Below are positions 21,772 to 35,400 of a DNA stretch of 64,000 nt, piece by piece. The stretch covers positions 12,603,684 through 12,667,683 of the forward strand of contig JAMKCF010000019.1 in the NCBI GenBank assembly GCA_023634235.1, given 5' to 3'. Under the pieces are notes generated by a model. The model was not told the DNA's origin and did no database searches. It was given only the letters and a program-made list of their open reading frames with translations. Source of the DNA: Pisaster brevispinus. Lineage: Eukaryota > Echinodermata > Asteroidea > Forcipulatida > Asteriidae. The first letter of the stretch is position 1. Each line of letters opens with the position of its first letter. The position numbers and the translations under genes were made by a program.

Positions 21772-24700
21772 CTACAAAATCCTGATCTTAACGAAACTCA
21801 GGGCAGAGAGAGCCCTTGAGACGGGCTTTCCAATGGTGTAAAACTTGTGAAGATCCAGTATTATTCTGAGGCTGATTTGACCGTGTTTACTTTGTCTTTT
21901 TTTCTTTGACAGCTCTGTGTACAAAAATCCCATTGGGGATGCTTTTGAGGAGCGTTCTGAGTAGCCCCACCTCCTGGTCATTTCCGCTATGAAGCTTGCC
22001 CTCCGGGTCGCTAAAAGTTTGATTTTCGGATGCAGGGATATCCAAGGCAGACTCAGGTACAAATTTTGTCTCTCTAGCATTTCTAGTTCATGAGTTATTC
22101 CCAACCTTAGCTGAGAAATTATTCCGGACCTTTTTGTGCCGGCTTTTTCTCGCCGGCAATGACGTAGGCATGTAATACGGTGGAGTTTCGGGCAGCCCTA
22201 CTTCCAGGAAGCTGGCCTCGCCTACAAAATCCTGATCTTAACGAAACTCAAGGCAGAGAGAGCCCTTGAGACGGGCTTTCCAATGGTGTAAAACTTGTGA
22301 AGATCCAGTATTATTCTGAGGCTGATTTGACCGTGTTTACTTTGTCTTTTTTTCTTTGACAGCTCTGTGTACAAAAATCCCATTGGGGATGCTTTTGAGG
22401 AGCGTTCTGAGTAGCCCCACCTCCTGGTCATTTCCGCTATGAAGCTTGCCCTCCGGGTCGCTAAAAGTTAGATTTTCGGATGCAGGGATATCCAAGGCAG
22501 ACTCAGGTACAAATTTTGTCTCTCTAGCATTTCTAGTTCATGAGTTATTCCCAAGCTTAGCTGAGAAATTATTCCGGACCTTTTTGTGCCGGCTTTTTCT
22601 CACCGGCGATGACGTAGGCATGTAATACGGTGGAGTTTCGGGCAGCCCTACTTCCAGGAAGCTGGCCTCGCCTACAAAATCCTGATCTTAACGAAACTCA
22701 AGGCAGAGAGAGCCCTTGAGACGGGCTTTCCAATGGTGTAAAACTTGTGAAGATCCAGTATTATTCTGAGGCTGATTTGACCGTGTTTACTTTGTCTTTT
22801 TTTCTTTGACAGCTCTGTGTACAAAAATCCCATTGGGGATGCTTTTGAGGAGCGTTCTGAGTAGCCCCACCTCCTGGTCATTTCCGCTATGAAGCTTGCC
22901 CTCCGGGTCGCTAAAAGTTAGATTTTCGGATGCAGGGATATCCAAGGCAGACTCAGGTACAAATTTTGTCTCTCTAGCATTTCTAGTTCATGAGTTATTC
23001 CCAAGCTTAGCTGAGAAATTATTCCGGACCTTTTTGTGCCGGCTTTTTCTCACCGGCGATGACGTAGGCATGTAATACGGTGGAGTTTCGGGCAGCCCTA
23101 CTTCCAGGAAGCTGGCCTCGCCTACAAAATCCTGATCTTAACGAAACTCAGGGCAGAGAGAGCCCTTGAGACGGGCTTTCCAATAGTGTAAAACTTGTGA
23201 AGATCCAGTATTATTCTGAGGCTGATTTGACCGTGTTTACTTAGTCTTTTTTTCTTTGACAGCTCTGTGTACAAAAATCCCATTGGGGATGCTTTTGAGG
23301 AGCGTTCTGAGTAGCCCCACCTCCTGGTCATTTCCGCTATGAAGCTTGCCCTCCGGGTCGCTAAAAGTTTGATTTTCGGATGCAGGGATATCCAAGGCAG
23401 ACTCAGGTACAAATTTTGTCTCTCTAGCATTTCTAGTTCATGAGTTATTCCCAACCTTAGCTGAGAAATTATTCCGGACCTTTTTGTGCCGGCTTTTTCT
23501 CACCGGCGATGACGTAGGCATGTAATACGGTGGAGTTTCGGGCAGCCCTACTTCCAGGAAGCTGGCCTCGCCTACAAAATCCTGATCTTAACGAAACTCA
23601 GGGCAGAGAGAGCCCTTGAGACGGGCTTTCCAATGGTGTAAAACTTGTGAAGATCCAGTATTATTCTGAGGCTGATTTGACCGTGTTTACTTTGTCTTTT
23701 TTTCTTTGACAGCTCTGTGTACAAAAATCCCATTGGGGATGCTTTTGAGGAGCGTTCTGAGTAGCCCCACCTCCTGGTCATTTCCGCTATGAAGCTTGCC
23801 CTCCGGGTCGCCAAAAGTTTGATTTTCGGATGCAGGGATATCCAAGGCAGACTCAGGTACAAATTTTGTCTCTCTAGCATTTCTAGTTCATGAGTTATTC
23901 CCAACCTTAGCTGAGAAATTATTCCGGACCTTTTTGTGCCGGCTTTTTCTCACCGGCGATGACGTAGGCATGTAATACGGTGGAGTTTCGGGCAGCCCTA
24001 CTTCCAGGAAGCTGGCCTCGCCTACAAAATCCTGATCTTAACGAAACTCAAGGCAGAGAGAGCCCTTGAGACGGGCTTTCCAATGGTGTAAAACTTGTGA
24101 AGATCCAGTATTATTCTGAGGCTGATTTGACCGTGTTTACTTTGTCTTTTTTTCTTTGACAGCTCTGTGTACAAAAATCCCATTGGGGATGCTTTTGAGG
24201 AGCGTTCTGAGTAGCCCCACCTCCTGGTCATTTCCGCTATGAAGCTTGCCCTCCGGGTCGCTAAAAGTTTGATTTTCGGATGCAGGGATATCCAAGGCAG
24301 ACTCAGGTACAAATTTTGTCTCTCTAGCATTTCTAGTTCATGAGTTATTCCCAAGCTTAGCTGAGAAATTATTCCGGACCTTTTTGTGCCGGCTTTTTCT
24401 CACCGGCGATGACGTAGGCATGTAATACGGTGGAGTTTCGGGCAGCCCTACTTCCAGGAAGCTGGCCTCGCCTACAAAATCCTGATCTTAACGAAACTCA
24501 GGGCAGAGAGAGCCCTTGAGACGGGCTTTCCAATGGTGTAAAACTTGTGAAGATCCAGTATTATTCTGAGGCTGATTTGACCGTGTTTACTTTGTCTTTT
24601 TTTCTTTGACAGCTCTGTGTACAAAAATCCCATTGGGGATGCTTTTGAGGAGCGTTCTGAGTAGCCCCACCTCCTGGTCATTTCCGCTATGAAGCTTGCC

Positions 24701-27700
24701 CTCCGGGTCGCCAAAAGTTTGATTTTCGGATGCAGGGATATCCAAGGCAGACTCAGGTACAAATTTTGTCTCTCTAGCATTTCTAGTTCATGAGTTATTC
24801 CCAACCTTAGCTGAGAAATTATTCCGGACCTTTTTGTGCCGGCTTTTTCTCACCGGCGATGACGTAGGCATGTAATACGGTGGAGTTTCGGGCAGCCCTA
24901 CTTCCAGGAAGCTGGCCTCGCCTACAAAATCCTGATCTTAACGAAACTCAGGGCAGAGAGAGCCCTTGAGACGGGCTTTCCAATGGTGTAAAACTTGTGA
25001 AGATCCAGTATTATTCTGAGGCTGATTTGACCGTGTTTACTTTGTCTTTTTTTCTTTGACAGCTCTGTGTACAAAAATCCCATTGGGGATGCTTTTGAGG
25101 AGCGTTCTGAGTAGCCCCACCTCCTGGTCATTTCCGCTATGAAGCTTGCTCTCCGGGTCGCCAAAAGTTTGATTTTCGGATGCAGGGATATCCAAGGCAG
25201 ACTCAGGTACAAATTTTGTCTCTCTAGCATTTCTAGTTCATGAGTTATTCCCAACCTTAGCTGAGAAATTATTCCGGACCTTTTTGTGCCGGCTTTTTCT
25301 CACCGGCGATGACGTAGGCATGTAATACGGTGGAGTTTCGGGCAGCCCTACTTCCAGGAAGCTGGCCTCGCCTACAAAATCCTGATCTTAACGAAACTCA
25401 GGGCAGAGAGAGCCCTTGAGACGGGCTTTCCAATGGTGTAAAACTTGTGAAGATCCAGTATTATTCTGAGGCTGATGTGACCGTGTTTACTTTGTCTTTT
25501 TTTCTTTGACAGCTCTGTGTACAAAAATCCCATTGGGGATGCTTTTGAGGAGCGTTCTGAGTAGCCCCACCTCCTGGTCATTTCCGCTATGAAGCTTGCC
25601 CTCCGGGTCGCTAAAAGTTAGATTTTCGGATGCAGGGATATCCAAGGCAGACTCAGGTACAAATTTTGTCTCTCTAGCATTTCTAGTTCATGAGTTATTC
25701 CCAACCTTAGCTGAGAAATTATTCCGGACCTTTTTGTGCCGGCTTTTTCTCACCGGCGATGACGTAGGCATGTAATACGGTGGAGTTTCGGGCAGCCCTA
25801 CTTCCAGGAAGCTGGCCTCGCCTACAAAATCCTGATCTTAACGAAACTCAGGGCAGAGAGAGCCCTTGAGACGGGCTTTCCAATGGTGTAAAACTTGTGA
25901 AGATCCAGTATTATTCTGAGGCTGATTTGACCGTGTTTACTTTGTCTTTTTTTCTTTGACAGCTCTGTGTACAAAAATCCCATTGGGGATGCTTTTGAGG
26001 AGCGTTCTGAGTAGCCCCACCTCCTGGTCATTTCCGCTATGAAGCTTGCCCTCCGGGTCGCCAAAAGTTTGATTTTCGGATGCAGGGATATCCAAGGCAG
26101 ACTCAAGTACAAATTTTGTCTCTCTAGCATTTCTAGTTCATGAGTTATTCCCAACCTTAGCTGAGAAATTATTCCGGACCTTTTTGTGCCGGCTTTTTCT
26201 CACCGGCGATGACGTAGGCATGTAATACGGTGGAGTTTCGGGCAGCCCTACTTCCAGGAAGCTGGCCTCGCCTACAAAATCTTGATCTTAACGAAACTCA
26301 GGGCAGAGAGAGCCCTTGAGACGGGCTTTCCAATGGTGTAAAACTTGTGAAGATCCAGTATTATTCTGAGGCTGATTTGACCGTGTTTACTTTGTCTTTT
26401 TTTCTTTGACAGCTCTGTGTACAAAAATCCCATTGGGGATGCTTTTGAGGAGCGTTCTGAGTAGCCCCACCTCCTGGTCATTTCCGCTATGAAGCTTGCC
26501 CTCCGGGTCGCCAAAAGTTTAATTTTCGGATGCAGGGATATCCAAGGCAGACTCAGGTACAAATTTTGTCTCTCTAGCATTTCTAGTTCATGAGTTATTC
26601 CCAACCTTAGCTGAGAAATTATTCCGGACCTTTTTGTGCCGGCTTTTTCTCACCGGCGATGACGTAGGCATGTAATACGGTGGAGTTTCGGGCAGCCCTA
26701 CTTCCAGGAGGCTGGCCTCGCCTACAAAATCCTGATCTTAACGAAACTCAAGGCAGAGAGAGCCCTTGAGACGGGCTTTCCAATGGTGTAAAACTTGTGA
26801 AGATCCAGTATTATTCTGAGGCTGATTTGACCGTGTTTACTTTGTCTTTTTTTCTTTGACAGCTCTGTGTACAAAAATCCCATTGGGGATGCTTTTGAGG
26901 AGCGTTCTGAGTAGCCCCACCTCCTGGTCATTTCCGCTATGAAGCTTACCCTCCGGGTCGCCAAAAGTTTGATTTTCGGATGCAGGGATATCCAAGGCAG
27001 ACTCAGGTACAAATTTTGTCTCTCTAGCATTTCTAGTTCATGAGTTATTCCCAACCTTAGCTGAGAAATTATTCCGGACCTTTTTGTGCCGGCTTTTTCT
27101 CACCGGCGATGACGTAGGCATGTAATACGGTGGAGTTTCGGGCAGCCCTACTTCCAGGAGGCTGGCCTCGCCTACAAAATCCTGATCTTAACGAAACTCA
27201 GGGCAGAGAGAGCCCTTGAGACGGGCTTTCCAATGGTGTAAAACTTGTGAAGATCCAGTATTATTCTGAGGCTGATTTGACCGTGTTTACTTTGTCTTTT
27301 TTTCTTTGACCTCTGTGTACAAAAATCCCATTGGGGATGCTTTTGAGGAGCGTTCTGAGTAGCCCCACCTCCTGGTCATTTCCGCTATGAAGCTTGCCCT
27401 CCGGGTCGCCAAAAGTTTGATTTTCGGATGCAGGGATATCCAAGGCAGACTCAGGTACAAATTTTGTCTCTCTAGCATTTCTAGTTCATGAGTTATTCCC
27501 AACCTTAGCTGAGAAATTATTCCGGACCTTTTTGTGTTGGCTTTTTCTCACCGGCGATGACGTAGGCATGTAATACGGTGGAGTTTCGGGCAGCCCTACT
27601 TCCAGGAGGCTGGCCTCGCCTACAAAATCCTGATCATAACGAAACTCAGGGCAGAGAGAGCCCTTGAGACGGGCTTTCCAATGGTGTAAAACTTGTGAAG

Positions 27701-29419
27701 ATCCAGTATTATTCTGAGGCTGATTTGACCGTGTTTACTTTGTCTTTTTTTCTTTGACAGCTCTGTGTACAAAAATCCCATTGGGGATGCTTTTGAGGAG
27801 CGTTCTGAGTAGCCCCACCTCCTGGTCATTTCCGCTATGAAGCTTGCCCTCCGGGTCGCCAAAAGATTGATTTTCGGATGCAGGGATATCCAAGGCAGAC
27901 TCAGGTACAAATTTTGTCTCTCTAGCATTTCTAGTTCATGAGTTATTCCCAACCTTAGCTGAGAAATTATTCCGGACCTTTTTGTGCCGGCTTTTTCTCA
28001 CCGGCGATGACGTAGGCATGTAATACGGTGGAGTTTCGGGCAGCCCTACTTCCAGGAAGCTGGCCTCGCCTACAAAATCCTGATCTTAACGAAACTCAGG
28101 GCAGAGAGAGCCCTTGAGACGGGCTTTCGAATGGTGTAAAACTTGTGAAGATCCAGTATTATTCTGAGGCTGATTTGACCGTGTTTACTTTGTCTTTTTT
28201 TCTTTGACAGCTCTGTGTACAAAAATCCCATTGGGGATGCTTTTGAGGAGCGTTCTGAGTAGCCCAACCTCCTGGTCATTTCCGCTATGAAGCTTGCCCT
28301 CCGGGTCGCCAAAAGTTTGATTTTCGGATGCAGGGATATCCAAGGCAGACTCAGGTACAAATTTTGTCTCTCTAGCATTTCTAGTTCATGAGTTATTCCC
28401 AACCTTAGCTGAGAAATTATTCCGGACCTTTTTGTGCCGGCTTTTTCTCACCGGCGATGACGTAGGCATGTAATACGGTGGAGTTTCGGGCAGCCCTACT
28501 TCCAGGAGGCTGGCCTCGCCTACAAATTCCTGATCATAACGAAACTCAGGGCAGAGAGAGCCCTTGAGACGGGCTTTCCAATGGTGTAAAACTTGTGAAG
28601 ATCCAGTATTATTCTGAGGCTGATTTGACCGTGTTTACTTTGTCTTTTTTTCTTTGACAGCTCTGTGTACAAAAATCCCATTGGGGATGCTTTTGAGGAG
28701 CGTTCTGAGTAGCCCCACCTCCTGGTCATTTCCGCTATGAAGCTTGCCCTCTGGGTCGCCAAAAGTTTGATTTTCGGATGCAGGGATATCCAAGGCAGAC
28801 TCAGGTACAAATTTTGTCTCTCTAGCATTTCTAGTTCATGAGTTATTCCCAACCTTAGCTGAGAAATTATTCCGGACCTTTTTGTGCCGGCTTTTTCTCA
28901 CCGGCGATGACGTAGGCATGTAATACGGTGGAGTTTCGGGCAGCCCTACTTCCAGGAGGCTGGCCTCGCCTACAAAATCTTGATCATAACGAAACTCAGG
29001 GCAGAGAGAGCCCTTGAGACGGGCTTTCCAATGGTGTAAAACTTGTGAAGATCCAGTATTATTCTGAGGCTGATTTGACCGTGTTTACTTTGTCTTTTTT
29101 TCTTTGACAGCTCTGTGTACAAAAATCCCATTGGGGATGCTTTTGAGGAGCGTTCTGAGTAGCCCCACCTCCTGGTCATTTCCGCTATGAAGCTTGCCCT
29201 CCGGGTCGCCAAAAGTTTGATTTTCGGATGCAGGGATATCCAAGGCAGACTCAGGTACAAATTTTGTCTCTCTAGCATTTCTAGTTCATGAGTTATTCCC
29301 AACCTTAGCTGAGAAATTATTCCGGACCTTTTTGTGCCGGCTTTTTCTCACCGGCGATGACGTAGGCATGTAATACGGTGGAGTTTCGGGCAGCCCTACT
29401 TCCAGGAAGCTGGCCTCGC
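21772..29419 (+). repeat. 17-monomer segmental duplication, copy A (7648 bp)
   Basis: This block of 17 monomers is matched by 29420-37517. Shared private markers in order include two consecutive AAAAGTTAGATTTT monomers with CCCAAGCTTAG (22470, 22920); CAATAGTG with ACTTAGTC (23185, 23241); GATGTGACC (25474); AAGCTTACCC (26945); a 2-bp loss at CTTTGACCTCTG (27311); AAAAGATTG (27861); and CCCAACCTCC (28264). The matching markers lie at +7648 in the first part and +8098 in the second part, because copy B has one more monomer. The block is therefore a recent duplication. Confidence 0.9.
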
Positions 29420-32400
29420 CTACAAAATCCTGATCTTAACGAAACTCAGGGCAGAGAGAGCCCTTGAGACGGGCTTTCCAATGGTGTAAAACTTGTGAAG
29501 ATCCAGTATTATTCTGAGGCTGATTTGACCGTGTTTACTTTGTCTTTTTTTCTTTGACAGCTCTGTGTACAAAAATCCCATTGGGGATGCTTTTGAGGAG
29601 CGTTCTGAGTAGCCCCACCTCCTGGTCATTTCCGCTATGAAGCTTGCCCTCCGGGTCGCTAAAAGTTTGATTTTCGGATGCAGGGATATCCAAGGCAGAC
29701 TCAGGTACAAATTTTGTCTCTCTAGCATTTCTAGTTCATGAGTTATTCCCAACCTTAGCTGAGAAATTATTCCGGACCTTTTTGTGCCGGCTTTTTCTCG
29801 CCGGCGATGACGTAGGCATGTAATACGGTGGAGTTTCGGGCAGCCCTACTTCCAGGAAGCTGGCCTCGCCTACAAAATCCTGATCTTAACGAAACTCAAG
29901 GCAGAGAGAGCCCTTGAGACGGGCTTTCCAATGGTGTAAAACTTGTGAAGATCCAGTATTATTCTGAGGCTGATTTGACCGTGTTTACTTTGTCTTTTTT
30001 TCTTTGACAGCTCTGTGTACAAAAATCCCATTGGGGATGCTTTTGAGGAGCGTTCTGAGTAGCCCCACCTCCTGGTCATTTCCGCTATGAAGCTTGCCCT
30101 CCGGGTCGCTAAAAGTTAGATTTTCGGATGCAGGGATATCCAAGGCAGACTCAGGTACAAATTTTGTCTCTCTAGCATTTCTAGTTCATGAGTTATTCCC
30201 AAGCTTAGCTGAGAAATTATTCCGGACCTTTTTGTGCCGGCTTTTTCTCACCGGCGATGACGTAGGCATGTAATACGGTGGAGTTTCGGGCAGCCCTACT
30301 TCCAGGAAGCTGGCCTCGCCTACAAAATCCTGATCTTAACGAAACTCAAGGCAGAGAGAGCCCTTGAGACGGGCTTTCCAATGGTGTAAAACTTGTGAAG
30401 ATCCAGTATTATTCTGAGGCTGATTTGACCGTGTTTACTTTGTCTTTTTTTCTTTGACAGCTCTGTGTACAAAAATCCCATTGGGGATGCTTTTGAGGAG
30501 CGTTCTGAGTAGCCCCACCTCCTGGTCATTTCCGCTATGAAGCTTGCCCTCCGGGTCGCTAAAAGTTAGATTTTCGGATGCAGGGATATCCAAGGCAGAC
30601 TCAGGTACAAATTTTGTCTCTCTAGCATTTCTAGTTCATGAGTTATTCCCAAGCTTAGCTGAGAAATTATTCCGGACCTTTTTGTGCCGGCTTTTTCTCA
30701 CCGGCGATGACGTAGGCATGTAATACGGTGGAGTTTCGGGCAGCCCTACTTCCAGGAAGCTGGCCTCGCCTACAAAATCCTGATCTTAACGAAACTCAGG
30801 GCAGAGAGAGCCCTTGAGACGGGCTTTCCAATAGTGTAAAACTTGTGAAGATCCAGTATTATTCTGAGGCTGATTTGACCGTGTTTACTTAGTCTTTTTT
30901 TCTTTGACAGCTCTGTGTACAAAAATCCCATTGGGGATGCTTTTGAGGAGCGTTCTGAGTAGCCCCACCTCCTGGTCATTTCCGCTATGAAGCTTGCCCT
31001 CCGGGTCGCTAAAAGTTTGATTTTCGGATGCAGGGATATCCAAGGCAGACTCAGGTACAAATTTTGTCTCTCTAGCATTTCTAGTTCATGAGTTATTCCC
31101 AACCTTAGCTGAGAAATTATTCCGGACCTTTTTGTGCCGGCTTTTTCTCACCGGCGATGACGTAGGCATGTAATACGGTGGAGTTTCGGGCAGCCCTACT
31201 TCCAGGAAGCTGGCCTCGCCTACAAAATCCTGATCTTAACGAAACTCAGGGCAGAGAGAGCCCTTGAGACGGGCTTTCCAATGGTGTAAAACTTGTGAAG
31301 ATCCAGTATTATTCTGAGGCTGATTTGACCGTGTTTACTTTGTCTTTTTTTCTTTGACAGCTCTGTGTACAAAAATCCCATTGGGGATGCTTTTGAGGAG
31401 CGTTCTGAGTAGCCCCACCTCCTGGTCATTTCCGCTATGAAGCTTGCCCTCCGGGTCGCCAAAAGTTTGATTTTCGGATGCAGGGATATCCAAGGCAGAC
31501 TCAGGTACAAATTTTGTCTCTCTAGCATTTCTAGTTCATGAGTTATTCCCAACCTTAGCTGAGAAATTATTCCGGACCTTTTTGTGCCGGCTTTTTCTCA
31601 CCGGCGATGACGTAGGCATGTAATACGGTGGAGTTTCGGGCAGCCCTACTTCCAGGAAGCTGGCCTCGCCTACAAAATCCTGATCTTAACGAAACTCAAG
31701 GCAGAGAGAGCCCTTGAGACGGGCTTTCCAATGGTGTAAAACTTGTGAAGATCCAGTATTATTCTGAGGCTGATTTGACCGTGTTTACTTTGTCTTTTTT
31801 TCTTTGACAGCTCTGTGTACAAAAATCCCATTGGGGATGCTTTTGAGGAGCGTTCTGAGTAGCCCCACCTCCTGGTCATTTCCGCTATGAAGCTTGCCCT
31901 CCGGGTCGCTAAAAGTTTGATTTTCGGATGCAGGGATATCCAAGGCAGACTCAGGTACAAATTTTGTCTCTCTAGCATTTCTAGTTCATGAGTTATTCCC
32001 AAGCTTAGCTGAGAAATTATTCCGGACCTTTTTGTGCCGGCTTTTTCTCACCGGCGATGACGTAGGCATGTAATACGGTGGAGTTTCGGGCAGCCCTACT
32101 TCCAGGAAGCTGGCCTCGCCTACAAAATCCTGATCTTAACGAAACTCAGGGCAGAGAGAGCCCTTGAGACGGGCTTTCCAATGGTGTAAAACTTGTGAAG
32201 ATCCAGTATTATTCTGAGGCTGATTTGACCGTGTTTACTTTGTCTTTTTTTCTTTGACAGCTCTGTGTACAAAAATCCCATTGGGGATGCTTTTGAGGAG
32301 CGTTCTGAGTAGCCCCACCTCCTGGTCATTTCCGCTATGAAGCTTGCCCTCCGGGTCGCCAAAAGTTTGATTTTCGGATGCAGGGATATCCAAGGCAGAC

Positions 32401-35400
32401 TCAGGTACAAATTTTGTCTCTCTAGCATTTCTAGTTCATGAGTTATTCCCAACCTTAGCTGAGAAATTATTCCGGACCTTTTTGTGCCGGCTTTTTCTCA
32501 CCGGCGATGACGTAGGCATGTAATACGGTGGAGTTTCGGGCAGCCCTACTTCCAGGAAGCTGGCCTCGCCTACAAAATCCTGATCTTAACGAAACTCAGG
32601 GCAGAGAGAGCCCTTGAGACGGGCTTTCCAATGGTGTAAAACTTGTGAAGATCCAGTATTATTCTGAGGCTGATTTGACCGTGTTTACTTTGTCTTTTTT
32701 TCTTTGACAGCTCTGTGTACAAAAATCCCATTGGGGATGCTTTTGAGGAGCGTTCTGAGTAGCCCCACCTCCTGGTCATTTCCGCTATGAAGCTTGCTCT
32801 CCGGGTCGCCAAAAGTTTGATTTTCGGATGCAGGGATATCCAAGGCAGACTCAGGTACAAATTTTGTCTCTCTAGCATTTCTAGTTCATGAGTTATTCCC
32901 AACCTTAGCTGAGAAATTATTCCGGACCTTTTTGTGCCGGCTTTTTCTCACCGGCGATGACGTAGGCATGTAATACGGTGGAGTTTCGGGCAGCCCTACT
33001 TCCAGGAAGCTGGCCTCGCCTACAAAATCCTGATCTTAACGAAACTCAAGGCAGAGAGAGCCCTTGAGACGGGCTTTCCAATGGTGTAAAACTTGTGAAG
33101 ATCCAGTATTATTCTGAGGCTGATGTGACCGTGTTTACTTTGTCTTTTTTTCTTTGACAGCTCTGTGTACAAAAATCCCATTGGGGATGCTTTTGAGGAG
33201 CGTTCTGAGTAGCCCCACCTCCTGGTCATTTCCGCTATGAAGCTTGCCCTCCGGGTCGCTAAAAGTTAGATTTTCGGATGCAGGGATATCCAAGGCAGAC
33301 TCAGGTACAAATTTTGTCTCTCTAGCATTTCTAGTTCATGAGTTATTCCCAACCTTAGCTGAGAAATTATTCCGGACCTTTTTGTGCCGGCTTTTTCTCA
33401 CCGGCGATGACGTAGGCATGTAATACGGTGGAGTTTCGGGCAGCCCTACTTCCAGGAAGCTGGCCTCGCCTACAAAATCTTGATCTTAACGAAACTCAGG
33501 GCAGAGAGAGCCCTTGAGACGGGCTTTCCAATGGTGTAAAACTTGTGAAGATCCAGTATTATTCTGAGGCTGATTTGACCGTGTTTACTTTGTCTTTTTT
33601 TCTTTGACAGCTCTGTGTACAAAAATCCCATTGGGGATGCTTTTGAGGAGCGTTCTGAGTAGCCCCACCTCCTGGTCATTTCCGCTATGAAGCTTGCCCT
33701 CCGGGTCGCCAAAAGTTTGATTTTCGGATGCAGGGATATCCAAGGCAGACTCAGGTACAAATTTTGTCTCTCTAGCATTTCTAGTTCATGAGTTATTCCC
33801 AACCTTAGCTGAGAAATTATTCCGGACCTTTTTGTGCCGGCTTTTTCTCACCGGCGATGACGTAGGCATGTAATACGGTGGAGTTTCGGGCAGCCCTACT
33901 TCCAGGAAGCTGGCCTCGCCTACAAAATCTTGATCTTAACGAAACTCAGGGCAGAGAGAGCCCTTGAGACGGGCTTTCCAATGGTGTAAAACTTGTGAAG
34001 ATCCAGTATTATTCTGAGGCTGATTTGACCGTGTTTACTTTGTCTTTTTTTCTTTGACAGCTCTGTGTACAAAAATCCCATTGGGGATGCTTTTGAGGAG
34101 CGTTCTGAGTAGCCCCACCTCCTGGTCATTTCCGCTATGAAGCTTGCCCTCCGGGTCGCCAAAAGTTTAATTTTCGGATGCAGGGATATCCAAGGCAGAC
34201 TCAGGTACAAATTTTGTCTCTCTAGCATTTCTAGTTCATGAGTTATTCCCAACCTTAGCTGAGAAATTATTCCGGACCTTTTTGTGCCGGCTTTTTCTCA
34301 CCGGCGATGACGTAGGCATGTAATACGGTGGAGTTTCGGGCAGCCCTACTTCCAGGAAGCTGGCCTCGCCTACAAAATCCTGATCTTAACGAAACTCAGG
34401 GCAGAGAGAGCCCTTGAGACGGGCTTTCCAATGGTGTAAAACTTGTGAAGATCCAGTATTATTCTGAGGCTGATTTGACCGTGTTTACTTTGTCTTTTTT
34501 TCTTTGACAGCTCTGTGTACAAAAATCCCATTGGGGATGCTTTTGAGGAGCGTTCTGAGTAGCCCCACCTCCTGGTCATTTCCGCTATGAAGCTTGCCCT
34601 CCGGGTCGCCAAAAGTTTAATTTTCGGATGCAGGGATATCCAAGGCAGACTCAGGTACAAATTTTGTCTCTCTAGCATTTCTAGTTCATGAGTTATTCCC
34701 AACCTTAGCTGAGAAATTATTCCGGACCTTTTTGTGCCGGCTTTTTCTCACCGGCGATGACGTAGGCATGTAATACGGTGGAGTTTCGGGCAGCCCTTCT
34801 TCCAGGAGGCTGGCCTCGTCTACAAAATCCTGATCTTAACGAAACTCAAGGCAGAGAGAGCCCTTGAGACGGGCTTTCCAATGGTGTAAAACTTGTGAAG
34901 ATCCAGTATTATTCTGAGGCTGATTTGACCGTGTTTACTTTGTCTTTTTTTCTTTGACAGCTCTGTGTACAAAAATCCCATTGGGGATGCTTTTGAGGAG
35001 CGTTCTGAGTAGCCCCACCTCCTGGTCATTTCCGCTATGAAGCTTACCCTCCGGGTCGCCAAAAGTTTGATTTTCGGATGCAGGGATATCCAAGGCAGAC
35101 TCAGGTACAAATTTTGTCTCTCTAGCATTTCTAGTTCATGAGTTATTCCCAACCTTAGCTGAGAAATTATTCCGGACCTTTTTGTGCCGGCTTTTTCTCA
35201 CCGGCGATGACGTAGGCATGTAATACGGTGGAGTTTCGGGCAGCCCTACTTCCAGGAGGCTGGCCTCGCCTACAAAATCCTGATCTTAACGAAACTCAGG
35301 GCAGAGAGAGCCCTTGAGACGGGCTTTCCAATGGTGTAAAACTTGTGAAGATCCAGTATTATTCTGAGGCTGATTTGACCGTGTTTACTTTGTCTTTTTT

